Shown here in pieces: positions 9,863-21,617 of a stretch of DNA of 64,000 nt; position 1 is the stretch's first letter, and every line of letters begins with the position of its first letter. The stretch is from Liopterus haemorrhoidalis (taxonomy: Eukaryota > Arthropoda > Insecta > Coleoptera > Dytiscidae). The position numbers were made by a program, and so were the translations under genes. Location of the stretch: NCBI GenBank assembly GCA_963971575.1, contig OZ020623.1, positions 14,634,980-14,698,979 on the forward strand, read 5' to 3'. A model generated the notes under the pieces. It saw only the letters and a list, made by a program, of their open reading frames with translations, searched no databases and was not told where the DNA came from.

Positions 9863-11286
9863 TAGTCCGAGAGCTAGCAACGTTTTCGAGAAAGAATTTT
9901 AGGTCGGCTGGTTTTTCGATATTTCCCTTTCGTATTGAAGTTAGGTAGGGATGCGGTACGTCTGGCACCTGGGAGCGGTTGCGTTTACCTGTGCGCATCT
10001 CGCCTGTACAGGGAAAAAGTGGATATTTTGAAATCATTTTAAGACATTTTATTTATTTTATATAATTTTCTATGTCTTTTTAGCATTATAAATTTATAGT
10101 TGCCAGACAGTTTCGTTGTTGCTAACATTGCGCCAGATCTAATTTAAGTATTTAAAAAATAATATTTTTCAAACCATTTTAGTATAGCTGTAATTTTAAT
10201 AGGATATATTCTGTAATCAAAGAATACAATATTAATTTGCCAGACGGAAATTCCGTTGTTTAACTAGGAACCAGATCAATTTAAGTCCCGGGGATAATAG
10301 GTAAGTTAGAAGAGTGTGGCAGCTTATTTGTTGGTTGCGTGAGAGAGATAGCTGCAACAGAGGGCGTTAGAGAGAGACAGGTTATATAGGTTAGAATTTC
10401 ATAAAAAAATAGAGCAAAATAATAATTAAAGTAAAATGAGATGAGAACAACTGATAAAAAATATTATTAGCAAAATAAAACAAATCATTTATTTTAAATA
10501 TGTAGGAAATTAAACATAAAATGTAATTCAGTATTTTTATTGAATAATTCTGTCACAATGCAATGACCTGAGTATCTGTTAAAAAAATAAAAAAAAAAAA
10601 AATTACCAAAAAAAAAATTAAAAATTAAAAATTTAAAAAAAATTAAATTAAATTATTATTATTTTTTAAATTTTATTATTTTACCACTTTTGTTTGAACA
10701 AAAAACACATTTTTCTTTTTACTCACTCATCACGATAAAATTCTACTTCTATTTTATTTTATAAAAACAAGCAAACATAAACACTCATGTGGACGACGCC
10801 AACTTAAAATATAGCAGCTGTGATTGTTTTACTGTTATCTCTTCTAACTCACCTATTCTCCCCGGGACTTAAATTGGTCTGGTTCCTAGTTAAACAACGG
10901 AATTTCCGTCTGGCAAATTAATATTGTATTCTTTGATTACAGAACTATATCCTATTAAAATTACAGCTATACTAAAATGGTTTGAAAAATATTATTTTTT
11001 AAATACTTAAGTTAGATCTGGCGCAATGTTAGCAACAACGAAACTGTCTGGCAACTATAAATTTATAATGCTAAAAAGACAGAAAATTATATTTAAAAAA
11101 AAAATGTCTTAAAATGATTTCAAAATATCCACTTTTTACCTATACAGGCGAGATGCGCACAGGTAAACGCAACCGCTCCTAGGTGCCAGACGTACCGCAT
11201 CCCTACCTAACAATAAGAAAGAGAAATATCGAAAAACCAGCCGACCTAAAATAAACTTTTTTGTGACGTTGCTAGCTCTTAGACTA
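9863..11286. mobile_element. foldback element with inverted arms of about 430-450 bp
   Basis: The left arm (9863 to about 10320) and right arm (about 10840 to 11286) are inverted copies, for example GAGAGCTAGCAACG, AACCAGCCGACCTAAA, CTGGCACCTGGGAGCGGTTG and CGGAATTTCCGTCTGGCAAA in one orientation and their complements in the other. The outermost bases are TAGTC...GACTA. The centre of about 520 bp is AT-rich and contains a GAGAGAGA tract (10340-10380). There is no coding frame. Arm length and lack of genes fit a non-autonomous long-TIR DNA transposon; the superfamily is not determined. Confidence 0.85.
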
Positions 11287-12075
11287 TATGTTTTCGTAAA
11301 ATAAAAGAGTGAAGAGATTTAGTTATTTAGTTATTTTTTTCTCCACTAGGTTTGTGATTGAAATGACGAAATGCATTGACTGGGCGATTTCAATATACCT
11401 AAAGTAATATATTAACACTAATGTAGACCCAGTTTTAGAAACTAATATTCATTATAGTTGTCCCTTAATTCTGAAATAAAATATTCAACAACATAAAATG
11501 GTGGTTCCATTAATTTTATGCAAAAATTTAAATAAAATGGCGTATTTTTTATTTCCCCCAACTGTATAATTCAAAGCAAAATGGAGTCAAGATTTGATAA
11601 CATTATAATATTTGCATAGAATTGTTGGCAGGGTTTCGCGGGGGGAGGGAATCTAGTATCCGGAACAGACATGCTCATAAAGACCTCACCCCCCTTTAAA
11701 ACATATTGTGAACTCGGTTGAAACCGTAAAAGTCACATTTCTTATATAAAATATTTTCTATAAAAAGAAGGGAAATGTCTTTAAATTCTCTGGAATATAG
11801 GGTAAATTGTTATTAATATTTTTTGTTTTTTATTTTTGAGAAAATTTGGTCTGTTACATAAATTTTTATATTTAAAGAATGGTGTAAAGAAAAAAGTAAG
11901 ATTTAAGAAAAGGAATAGGAAGTAAACAATTTTTAAGAAGACAAATTTATAAAAATTGATGTGAAATGTAAATTTTGACACATTTTAGGGTTTTGTAGTT
12001 ATTTAATAAGTGTATACTCTAAAAAAAAGTTATATTAAATGGACTTCATTGTACACCAAAAAAAAAAAAAAATTA
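11287..12075. other. AT-rich, no feature identified
   Basis: No gene or bounded repeat was seen. An A-run is present at 12058-12072, immediately beside R2. Confidence 0.4.
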
Positions 12076-13164
12076 CGTGAAGTGTGACTTTTCACACATT
12101 GCAGGGTTTCGCAAGTATATAATAAGTGAATGCGGCATGCTGAGTGTGTAGGACAATTTTTGCTTTGTAGTAATCACGGCATAATGAACGATATTTTTTA
12201 AATAATTTATCGTCTGTTAATCTTTAAAAATAAATTTTATGTTAAAATATTTTTTTGTTAATTTTAATTCGAATACTTAATACCATTATTTAGGTTTCTA
12301 AATATGTGCAGTATTTTTTTTACATAGCAAGGTTCATTAAGATTTTGAAAATTGCGCCTATGGTTGCTTCCATTGGTTGTTTTACGTCATATGCTCCGCC
12401 CCTCTAGTTTCGTATACATGACACATAAAATGAAAATATAATGCCAACAATTCGAACTGGTTATTAAATTTATCCTCTTACAAATTAAATGCAACATTTG
12501 CCAAAAAATAGCTAGATTTTTGACAAAATAATTTAAACAAAATAAAAATGAAAAAAAATAATAATAAAATTGTCTTCTCTGCCCGGGAGCGAACCCTAGT
12601 TTGCGGCGTAGCAAGCGAGCAAGCTAACCATTAGACCAGGATACGCCTTCTAGTATAGTGTATTACCTAACTATAACTTTTGTGCATCGTCAAGCAAAAA
12701 ACACAAATAATGCATTATTCCGGTTCACACCAATGTACATTACTTAGAATTTTTCAAACTTTTAATTAAAACCATCTGGGCTACAGGGTGTGGGACAAAA
12801 AATTTATTGCACAATTTATTTTTTATTTGGTAAAAATCGCATCAAAATAATTTATTTGCAAAAATAAATTTTTGGACATTAATCCACGTACTAAGGGCTT
12901 TCATTTGATACCTACTCAGAATTTTAAAAAATATATATATTTTTTTTTTCGATGAACACGTATTTGTATATATTTTTAGGGGGATATGTTTTTTAGATGT
13001 TTTAGTATTGCTCCTATGTGCGGGTCAAAGAGTTGTATAAGCATGCCCTATTTCAACTCTTTAGGTTTAGCCGTTTGGCTACAATTTTTACCGAACATAC
13101 AGACAGACAGACTGACGACAAAATGACGGTTTAAGGGGTTTTTGGTCATACCTACAAAACCCTA
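12076..13164 (-). mobile_element. R-family element R2, full length (about 1.09 kb)
   Basis: On the minus strand it begins AGGGTTTTGTAGGTATGACC (13163 downward), carries GTCTGTCTGT, the GTAGCCAAACGGCTAAACCT block, a tRNA-like module at 12578-12650 and ends in the GTGTGAAAAGTCACACTTCA hairpin at about 12080. The ends contain inverted AGGGTTT(T/C)G(T/C)A(A/G)GT words. It is the most complete R copy and has the best preserved tRNA-like head. Confidence 0.8.
12578..12650 (-). repeat. tRNA-like module inside R2
   Basis: On the minus strand, the A box TGGTCTAATGGTTAGC and B box GGGTTCGCTCCCGG are separated as in a tRNA gene, and the segment is close to 73 bases long. It starts GAAGGCGTATCC and ends GGGCAGAGAAGAC, so the acceptor ends do not pair well. 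It is probably the pol III promoter relic of a SINE captured by R rather than a tRNA gene, but it is the best candidate here for actual pol III activity. Confidence 0.5.
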
Positions 13165-13228
13165 AAAATGAACTTAGTGTACCATGAAGTCCCTCGCTTT
13201 TCATGTTAATTATTTACACTTATTTTAT

Positions 13229-14512
13229 GGTTAAATTTAGTGTAAAGTTTACACTTATATACTGGTTAAATTATAGTATTAGAAAATAGTGTTAAAGTAG
13301 TGTTAATTTTAACACTGAAAAAATAATATTTCATAAAAAATAACACTATTTGAATAAATGGAGATTTACACGGTGATTTGGTTAAAAATAGTGAACTTTT
13401 TACTTTTTAGGGTTTTGTAGGTGTGACCAAAAAACCCTTATACCGTCATTTTGTCGTCTGTCTGTCTGTCTGTCTGTTCGGTAAAAATTGTACCCAAACG
13501 GCTAAACCTAGAGAGTTGAAATTTGGCATGCTTGTACAACTTTTTGACCCACACATAGGAAAAATACTAAAACATCTAAAAAACATATCCCCCTAAAAAT
13601 ATAAACAAATATGTGCTCATCGAAAAAAAAAATATATTTTTTTAAAATTCTGAGTAGGGCATCAAATGAAAGCCCTTAGTTTGTGGATTAACGTTCAAAA
13701 TTTTATTTTTGCATTTTGAATTATTTTGATGCGATTTTTGCCAAAATTGTGCAAAAAAATTTTTGTCCCACACCCTGTAGCCCAGATGGTTTAAACTAAA
13801 AATGTGAAAAATTTCTAAGTAATGTATATTGGTGTGAACCGGAATAGTACAACAGGAATTTTTGATCAGATTATGTTTTCGGAAAATAATGCATTTTTTG
13901 TGTTTTTAACCAAAATATGTTAAATATTTAATTCGCTATGTAACCAAGTAGATACGTCAGAGCTCATAGCGATGAGCGTTTAGTCATTGGTGTTCTAATT
14001 TGCTAAACAGTTAACTTGCAAACTTTTGTTTTTTTTTTTGCAGTTTTTCTTTGTTTAAATTATTTTGTAAAAATTCTAGTTATATTTTGGTAAATGTTGC
14101 ATTTAATTTTTAAAAGCGTAAATTTAATAACCAGTGGGAAGTGTTGAAATTATAATTTAATTCTGTTTGATGTATACGAAATCAGAGGGCGGGGCTAATG
14201 ATTTAAGCAACCAATAGAAGCCATAGGCGCAATTTTCAAAATCTTAATGAACCTGGCTATGTAATAAAGATACTGCACATATTTAGAAACTTAAATAATT
14301 GTATTAGGCATTCGAATTAAAATTCATAAAAAAATATTTTGACATAAAATTTGTTTTGGCATCCCAAATAATCATCATTCAGTTATTAAATACCTGCAAA
14401 ACCCTGAAATGTGTGAAAATTCACACTTCACATCAATTTTTTTAAATGAAAACATTAAAACTAACCAAACTGAGAATGAACTTATACACTTAATTTTTTT
14501 GGCTGTGTAGCC
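13229..14512 (+). mobile_element. T-family repeat, split by R3
   Basis: Segments 13229-13408 and 14436-14512 together match the uninterrupted inverted copy at 44912-45170 (words GTGTAAAGTTTACACTTA, GGTTAAATTATAGTATTAGA, AAATAGTGAACTTTTTACTT, AACCAAACTGAGAATGAACT). R3 occupies the gap exactly. T is an AT-rich non-coding element of about 250 bp whose true ends may lie at CTACACAGC-type sequence. Confidence 0.75.
13409..14435 (+). mobile_element. R-family element R3, full length (about 1.03 kb)
   Basis: Begins AGGGTTTTGTAGGTGTGACC and ends GAAAATTCACACTTCACATC. Its precise limits come from comparison with the empty T copy at 44912-45170: flanking T-runs remain on both sides, suggesting insertion into a poly(T) tract with a short T-rich duplication. 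Its tRNA-like module (about 13965-14030) is decayed. Confidence 0.82.
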
Positions 14513-14615
14513 AGTAGCCACTAGCCAGTAGCCACTAGCCAGTAGCCACTAGCCAGTAGTCACTAGCCAGAAGCCACTAGCCAGTAGTCACTAGCCAGAA
14601 GACACTAGCCAGTAG
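14508..14615 (+). repeat. 14-bp minisatellite
   Basis: About seven head-to-tail units of TAGCCAGTAGCCAC with single-base variants (GTC for GCC, AAG for TAG). It directly abuts the end of the T repeat. Confidence 0.92.
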
Positions 14616-15316
14616 GATTAGAATGGGTGTCGAAACTCAATAAGTTGTAATACACCAAGTTAACGCGAGTAGTCAGTTGTAAAGCACTGGTCCTAGTATG
14701 TACATAAATCTGGTGAGTGTATTATATAAAGTGCAGTTAACAATATACTCACCATCCCATTATCTACATCAACTCGAGTCCCATTAAACAGTATGAAATT
14801 TGACAGATCCTGAGAATAATAGATGGTTAGATGCTTGTCGTCCGTTTATCCAGAACTTTGCTTTTATACAAATGATACCGATGACATACGAAATATCTCA
14901 TCAGACCAAACATTTCTGTATTCTCTCTTTGCTAATATTCATCATCAAATATTAAGCCTTAGTTTATCAACTAATATACTGTACCCAACCCTTCTCATTT
15001 CGTGGAAACGGAATAATACGGAAGTACTGACATCGCGTGGTGCAAATCACAACTAAGGGGATGAAATGGTTATCGCTACATCAATTCATGTTACTTATTT
15101 GTAATATAAGATATGATGGAAACTACTACATGTACGAACTAAATTTAAGGGCACGGTATTAAAGCTGTTGTGGAGAAAGAGATGTGTTGATAAATAGAAG
15201 AGAGACAGCGATAAACATAGAGAAGGAGAGAGGGTGATTATTAAAGATTAGAAAACGAAAAAAATAATGTATATATGTAAAAAAATAGAACAGGAAGTTG
15301 TTGGAACGTCATTTTG
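14616..15316. other. no feature identified
   Basis: Non-repetitive looking sequence without a convincing gene. A 77-codon frame at 14823-15056 has no recognisable motif. GA-rich tracts occur around 15170-15230. Confidence 0.35.
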
Positions 15317-15557
15317 TAGAGAAGAAGGTCCTAATATGCCCCCCCCCCCTTTTGCTTTTCTCGATAATTTTTAAGTTTTTGAAGAAATGATCTTAGAATT
15401 GGCATACATCTAGCCCAAAGACTTATATACAATATTCAAAATTGCATTGTTTCGAAAAATAGAAATATAATGTGATTCAAACCAACTACGAAATTTTTCA
15501 AATGTTCGAATCAGGATTGAGTGTATGAAATATGATCCCTCATTAAAAAAAATATTT

Positions 15558-16578
15558 GAAGTGTGAATTTTCACACATTTCAGGGTTTCGCAGGTATTTA
15601 GTAAGTGAATGATGATTATTTGGGATGCCAAAATAAATTTTATGTTAAAATATTTTTTTATTAATTTTAATTCAAAGCCTAATACCATTATTTGTGTTTC
15701 TAAATATTTGCAGTATTTTTTTTTTATATAGCAAGTTTCATTAATATTTTGAAAATTGCTCCTACGGCTTCCATTGGTTGCTTAAGTCATAAACCCGCCC
15801 CTCTGATTTCGTATATATTCAAATATAGAATTAAATTATAATTTCAACACTTCCCACTGGTTATTAAATTTACGCTTTTAAAAATTAAATACAACATTTG
15901 CCAAAATATAACTAGAATTTTGACAAAATAATTTAAACAAAATAAAAATACAAAAAAATAAACAAAAAATAAAAATTTACGGTAATCGAACAGTAGTTTG
16001 CAACTTACGAAGCGAGAACGTTACCACTGGACTACGGACGTTCACTCGTTTACTGTGTTAAATAACGGATTAAATATTTTACATATTTTAGTTAAAATCA
16101 CAAAAAATTCGTTATTTTCCGAAAACATAATCTGATCAAGAATTCCTGTTGTACTATTCCGGTTCACACCAATGTACTTAGAATATTTTCATATTTTTAG
16201 TTTAAACCATCTGGGCTACAGGGTGTGGGACAAAAAAATTTTGCACAATTTTGTCAAAAATCGCGTCGAAATAATTTATTATGCAAAAATAAAATTTTGA
16301 TAATTAATCCACGTACAAAGGCCTTTCATTTGATACCCTACACAAAATTGTAAAAAAAAATATTTTTTTTTCGACGAGCCTATATTTGTTTATATTTTTA
16401 GGAGGATATGTTTTTTAGATGTTTTAGTAATTTTCCTATGTGCGGGTCAAAGAGTTGTATAAGCATGTCAAATTTCAACTCTCTAGGCTTAGCCGTTTGG
16501 CTACAATTTTTACCGAACAGACAGACAGACAGACAGACGACAAAATGACGGTTTTTTGGTCATACCTACAAAACCCTA
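15558..16578 (-). mobile_element. R-family element R4, full length (about 1.02 kb)
   Basis: On the minus strand it runs from AGGGTTTTGTAGGTATGACC (16577 downward) through the GTCTGTCTGTCTGT tract, the GAGAGTTGAAATTTGACATG block and a tRNA-like module to GTGTGAAAATTCACACTTC at 15558. It lies inside the pogo-like element and is therefore younger than it. Confidence 0.8.
15975..16045 (-). repeat. tRNA-like module inside R4
   Basis: The A-box-like TAGTCCAGTGGTAACG and B-box-like TGTTCGATTACC are on the minus strand, spaced about 35 bases apart. It occupies the same position as the modules in R1, R2 and R5. Confidence 0.45.
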
Positions 16579-16635
16579 AAAAGGATAGTTCCAAATAAAT
16601 TTTATTTTTGTTTAATATACAAACTCAAAGTAACA

Positions 16636-16910
16636 GTTTAACAATTGATTACTGACAAAAATCACATTCATATAAATCTTTTTCTGTCCCAGAGCATTCA
16701 TTGTTCATATGCCGACATATTGCACATTAGGCACCGAATCCAAAGCTCGCCCCTTTGATCCTGTAAAAAACAACCGTCACAAAACATGACAGCAGCATCT
16801 TCATCATCCGGACTTTGTTGCCATACTTCATCAACGTCCATCTCGTCAGCAGCTAGACAAAATTTGTTGAATATGCCCTGGCCTATATTTAGACCTCGCG
16901 GGGAACCCAT
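16636..16910 (-). pseudogene. pogo-like transposase C-terminus with PHD-like zinc cluster
   Basis: A minus-strand frame starts MGSPRGLNIGQGIFNKFCLA; downstream is EDAAVMFCDGCFLQDQRGE, then WIRCLMCNMSAYEQ, a TGA at 16695-16697, and CSGTEKDLYECDFCQ to a final stop. The Cx2C...WIxCxxC...CxxC spacing matches the zinc cluster at the C-terminus of many insect pogo-like (DDE_1) transposases. The position expected for the H of the cluster is a Y. No DDE core is present. A host PHD gene is an alternative, but the surrounding TA-flanked inverted repeats favour a transposon. Confidence 0.6.
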
Positions 16911-17267
16911 ATTTCCAACATTGCACGTGGTAATCTAAATTAATGTTTGACTTTTTTGAGATTAAGTGAGGCAGTAGCTCCTAGTAACACAATATACCTG
17001 GATCACAATACAACAGCTTCAAGTATAAATCACAAGCAGAGCGAATAAAAATCTTGCTCATTCTTATAACAACAACTTACCTTAATAAAATAATCAAAAT
17101 TAAGCAAACACATGTACTGTAATTCGTTTCTAACGGAACAAGAACTCAACTGCACTAAATTTTTAAAATTGTTTTAAGCTATTGCCGAGAGATGATGTTA
17201 GCTATACTAGTAGAATTGCTTTGGGGGCCCATATTAAATGCAGGGCCCATATTAGGACCTTCTCCTC

Positions 17268-17795
17268 TAATGTTTAACGATAGTAACTATACAATGATGA
17301 CATATATGATAGATTGTAAATAAACGTTGTTTGATAAATTTGTAATTTGTGCCCGAATGTGTGTGTGTTAATTGATATTTTTACAAGCGCTTACATCAGA
17401 AGTGGGATTATCCCTATTATTAACCTTCTATTTGTTCCATACAAAACATTTTTTTTTAAATAATTAAAAGATAAAATGACAGAAAAATCTTCATCGTAAA
17501 GAAATTGATAAATATATAGAGAGAAAGAGGTAGGAAGTAAGAGAGAGAGAGAGAGGGAGACAGAGGAAAACTTAGTAAAAAATGCAGTTATATCTATAAT
17601 GATAAAATTGGAGGCTATATCTGTTATTTTATTTTACCGGCCTCATACTTGTTTTCTACAAGTTTCAGATGATTATAAGACGATATTCTCAAGAAAAACA
17701 AATTTGTCTGTCTGTCTGTATATTTTGATTCTTAACAGCTTCTTAGGGGGCTAAAACTGTTTACCGGAAAACTTGAAATATTTACCTTATTAGCC
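17268..17795. other. repeat fragment and (GA)n tract
   Basis: Holds a GA-rich tract (17516-17570) and, at about 17575-17690, the inverted partner of the repeat at 1438-1520. A GTCTGTCTGTCTGT tract is at 17707-17720. No gene was seen. Confidence 0.45.
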
Positions 17796-17798
17796 TAA

Positions 17799-18009
17799 AG
17801 CCGCATTCAGACCTCTTTGAAATTAACACGTTGTTTGCTATAGACTGTTTTTACGAGGGCAATTGGTATGATCGGACAAGCTCGTACTATATCGCTCAAC
17901 AGTAGTATAGCAACGACAAAGCACGAGCATGTCCGATCATACCAATTGACCTTCTTAAAACAGTCCATAAGACACAACGCGTTAATTTCAAAGAGCTCTG
18001 AATGCGGCT
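17799..18009. mobile_element. Harbinger-type MITE, 211 bp, TAA duplication
   Basis: Nearly palindromic: the left arm AGCCGCATTCAGACCTCTTT and onward (17799 to about 17890) pairs with the right arm ending AGAGCTCTGAATGCGGCT at 18009. TAA flanks both sides (17796-17798 and 18010-18012). It shares termini with the 564-bp element at 56850-57413. It is non-coding, and its transcripts would fold into a long hairpin. Confidence 0.88.
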
Positions 18010-18196
18010 TAACAGAAAAATGTATTTAACAACAAAAAAATTAATAAGAATAAAAATCTTTTTTTTTAAATGAATATTTGGGGAATTAGGACTAATGTTA
18101 ATTTGTCAACTTTTTAAGAATGAAACTACGCATCGTAAAAATTTTGTTGTTCTCTAAAGAAATGTTGTATTTATTGTGATTTTATGCACTATAACA

Positions 18197-18260
18197 AGCC
18201 GGGGGCGAAGCTCCCGGTTTTACGTTTGAGCGCCGGTGGGGTTCGCTGACACAGATCTTC
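18197..18260 (+). repeat. GC-rich hairpin island
   Basis: CCGGGGGCGAAGCTCCCGG forms a short stem-loop, followed by GC-rich sequence to about 18255, in an otherwise AT-rich region. The origin is unknown; it may be a terminus of a rolling-circle or other element. Confidence 0.35.
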
Positions 18261-18376
18261 ACTTAATAAAAAAATTTCTTATCGTTTTAAACATCTTTTG
18301 TACGAAAAACGAGTACTTTTTGCATCTGAACCCTTTTCTTGTATCACTCGTAATTTTCAGCGTTCTTTACTATATA

Positions 18377-19631
18377 CCAGGTCTACAAGTATGAAATGCG
18401 GATTTTTTTCAAACTTGCCGCGCAAACAGTGTATAGTTTAAAGTTTCAACACATATAGCGTTTTGTTAAGTTATCATTAAGTGTCAAATGCGTATAGGTT
18501 ATAATTTGAAAAGTGATCATATAGTTTTGTTTTACTGTGTTAAAAATGTCAAATTTTGTGCCAAATAAAGAGCATTCGCGGACAGTACTACCGTTTTGGT
18601 TTCATTTGAAAAAAACTGCTGCTAAATCATACCGACTGCTTCGAGAAGCTTATGGTGAATATGCTCCATCGCAAGATACGTGTGAACGATGGTTTCGGCG
18701 TTTCAAAAGTGGTCACTTTGATCTTATAGACAAAGAACATGGAAAAAAAATATGAAGATACAAAATTGGAAACATTGCTACAGGATGACGATAGTCAAGC
18801 ACAAAAACAACTAGCAGAGCAGTTAGGCGTTAGTCAACAAGCTGTTTCCAATCGCCTACGAGAGATGGGTAAGATCCAGAAAGTCGGCAGATGGGTTCCA
18901 CATGCATTGAATAAGAGGCAGATGGAAAAACGCAAAAACACTTGTGAAATTTTGCTTGCACGATACAAAAGGAAGTCTTTTTTGCCTCGTATCATTACTG
19001 GCGATGAAAAATGGATTTATTTTGAAAATCCCAAACGCAAAAAATCATGGGTGAACCCAGGCTCACCATCCACATCAACTGCAAGACCGAATCGCTTTGG
19101 CAAAAGGACAATGCTGTGTACTTGGTGGGACCAAAAGTGTGTGGTCTATTATGAATTGATAAAACCTGGTGAAACAGTTAATACCCAACGCTACCAACAA
19201 CAACTGATCAAATTGAACCATTCGCTGCTCATAAAACGACCAGAATACGAAAGAAGACAGCACAAGGTAATCTTTCTTCATGATAACGCTCCATCACATA
19301 AGGCAAAACCAGTTTGCAACACATTGGAGGCACTCAAATGGGAAGTGCTACCCCATGCCGCTTCAGATTACCACTTGTTCGCATCGATGGGTCACGCACT
19401 TGCCGAGCAGCACTTTTGTTCATATGAAAATGTGAAAGAATGGCTAGATGAATGGTTTGCGGGGAAAGAGGAAGAGTTCTACTGACGAGGTATTCACAAA
19501 TTGCCTGAAAGATGGGAAAAATGTATAACTTCTAATGGAGCATACTTTGAATAAATAAACTTTTACTGTTCTTTTGAGTTTAATCTGTTTTATATTTAAA
19601 AAAAAACCGCATTTCATACTTGTAGACCTGG
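18377..19631 (+). mobile_element. Mos1-like (mauritiana) mariner, copy A
   Basis: Inverted termini CCAGGTCTACAAGTATGAAA... at 18377 and the complement ending at 19631 are flanked by TA at 18375-18376 and 19632-19633. The length is 1255 bp, close to Mos1 (about 1.29 kb). Copies B (25704-27003) and C (31404-32665) are close relatives, with identical long stretches in all three. Confidence 0.93.
18546..19554 (+). pseudogene. Mos1-like mariner transposase, copy A, frameshifted
   Basis: The ATG at 18546 gives MSNFVPNKEHSRTVLPFWFH and the HTH (YAPSQDTCERWFRRFKSG). An 8-bp deletion near 18743, relative to copy C, shifts the frame, which resumes from 18739 as KKYEDTKLETLL onward. GDEKWIYF and HDNAPSH are intact, but seven residues between PHAA and SDYHLF are deleted in frame, so the second-to-third aspartate spacing falls from 34 to 27. 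A TGA at 19483-19485 replaces the W of the FYWRG motif, cutting the last 23 residues. The enzyme is inactive. Confidence 0.93.
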
Positions 19632-19633
19632 TA

Positions 19634-20801
19634 CATAATGATAGCTAATAGTTTATTAGTACTGAGAAATAAAATTTATAATGACAAGCAGTCCTCAAAT
19701 TTATTAACTAAAATTCCAGAAAATTTGTTTTTTTTTACTCGTTTTCCCCCTGTTATCTTCATATGTGCAATATTTTCTATTTATTATATTAGACAATGTT
19801 TTTCTTTTCTATTTACTTCGGTTTATTTTCTGTTTTCATTTCCTTCTTTCGTTTCCGGGTTTTAATCCCTTTTCGCACATAATCTTTTCACTTCTCCTTC
19901 TTCCTCCTTTTAGCGATTTCTTATTTAATTTGTTGGTTCAAATAAATTGAAAACGCAATGTAATAATACATTAATAGAAAATAATAATATAAAAATAAAT
20001 TACAATAAGATACAAAAATGTGGTCTGTATTTAATGCCAATTTCAAACGCGCAATAATGCAAGTTTTTACAAGTTTGTTAGTCTCAAAATTAAATTATTT
20101 AGACCCCTGTTCTGTGATTTTTGACATGGTGTTAAATTGCTAGGTATCTATGAAAACATATACTATGTACAGAGCGGTCATACTTTCTTGTCAGTTATGC
20201 CATAGTTGACAGAAACATTTTGTTATCAAATTTATTTCCAAGGACATGCACACATAGACGTAGATTCGATTTTTATATTGGGTTATGAATGTTCAATATT
20301 TCACTTACCTCTAAGAGCTAACCTCGATCAACAATCGTCTTCCAATTACAATCTTAATAACAATAATATCAACAACAACAATAATAACGAAAAAAACAAT
20401 AATATCTCTTAACAAAAACCACTAATTTTTCTCTACACGCCATTGAGTTAACGAACAACATGAAGTTATCAATACAAGATCGTTAGTGATTGGTTCTTTG
20501 TTAAATTGGAATTTTTAGATAAGAGATAGAATACAGTTTTGATATTTTTAAACTCATTGTTTACTGTAATATAACGGACAAGAAATTATGATCACACGGT
20601 ACATGTAAAATTAACATCTTAAGATCTAGTTAAAAGTTATAGAATAGGCCCCTTTTTGAAAGAAACTTTGAAAAGTGGGTCACTTTTGACTCACTTTTGG
20701 GTACCAAAAAATCAATATATTTTAGTCGGAGTAGGGTTTATCAAGTTTTGATTGCTATATGTGTTAGGTTTATCAAAGCTCCCCACCCACCCCTACATTT
20801 T
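19634..20801. other. no gene; AT-rich with CAA/AAT repeat
   Basis: Pyrimidine-rich stretch at 19725-19930 and a CAA/AAT-rich simple repeat at about 20340-20405. Small frames here lack motifs. Confidence 0.4.
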
Positions 20802-21617
20802 AGGGTTTTGTAGGTATGACCAAAAAACCCTTATACCGTCATTTTGTCTGTCTATCTGTATGTATGTATGTCTGTCGGTCTGTCTGTTCACTAAAAATTG
20901 TAGCCAAACGGATAAACCTAGGGAGTTGAAATTTGGCATGCTTTTACAACTCTTTGACCCGCACATAGAAAATATGGGCTCATAGAAAAAAATAAATAAA
21001 ATAAAATACGCTTACGTAGTACGTGGATTAAAGGTCAAAATTTTATTTTTGCAAAATAAATTATTTTGACGCGATTATTGCGAAAAATGTGCAAAATAAT
21101 TTTTGTCCCACCCCCTGTAAGCCAGAGGGGGTAATCTAAAAATCTGAAAAAAATTCTAAGTATGAACATTGGTTTGAATCGTAATAGTACAACAGGAATT
21201 TTTGATTAGATTATGTTTTCGGAAAATTACGCATTTTTGTATTTTTTGGTCGACGATGTAAAATATTTAATACGTTATGTAACACAGTAAACGAGTAAGC
21301 GTTCATAGTCTAATGGTTAGCCTTCTCGCTTCCTAAACTGCAAAGGCTGGAGACAATTTTATTATTTGTTTTTTTTTTTGTTTTTTATTTTGTTTAAATT
21401 ATTTTGTTTGAATTATTTTGTCAATATTCTAGTTGTATTTTGGCAAATGTTGCATTTAATTTTTAAAAGCGTAAATTTAATAACCAATGGAAGCCATAGG
21501 CGTAAAATCTTAATGAACCTTGCTATATAAAAAAAATACTGCACATATTTAGAAACCTAAATAATGGTATTAGACATTCGAATTAAAATTAACAAAAAAA
21601 TATTTTAACATAATTTT

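Larger units (their letters stand above)
15319..17267 (-). mobile_element. pogo-like element, TA-flanked, with nested R4
   Basis: Inverted ends GAGAAGAAGGTCCTAATATG (15319 on) and the complement of GAGGAGAAGGTCCTAATATG (ending 17267) are flanked by TA at 15317-15318 and 17268-17269. Inside lie R4 and the tail of a transposase with a PHD-like zinc cluster, as in insect pogo transposases. A second left end of the same family is at 33648-33760. Minus the roughly 1.02-kb R4 insertion, the original element was about 0.93 kb, so it is a deletion derivative. Confidence 0.7.

Noticed and set aside
12578..12650. Functional tRNA gene
   Set aside because: A and B boxes are good but the acceptor stem does not pair and the segment sits inside a mobile repeat.
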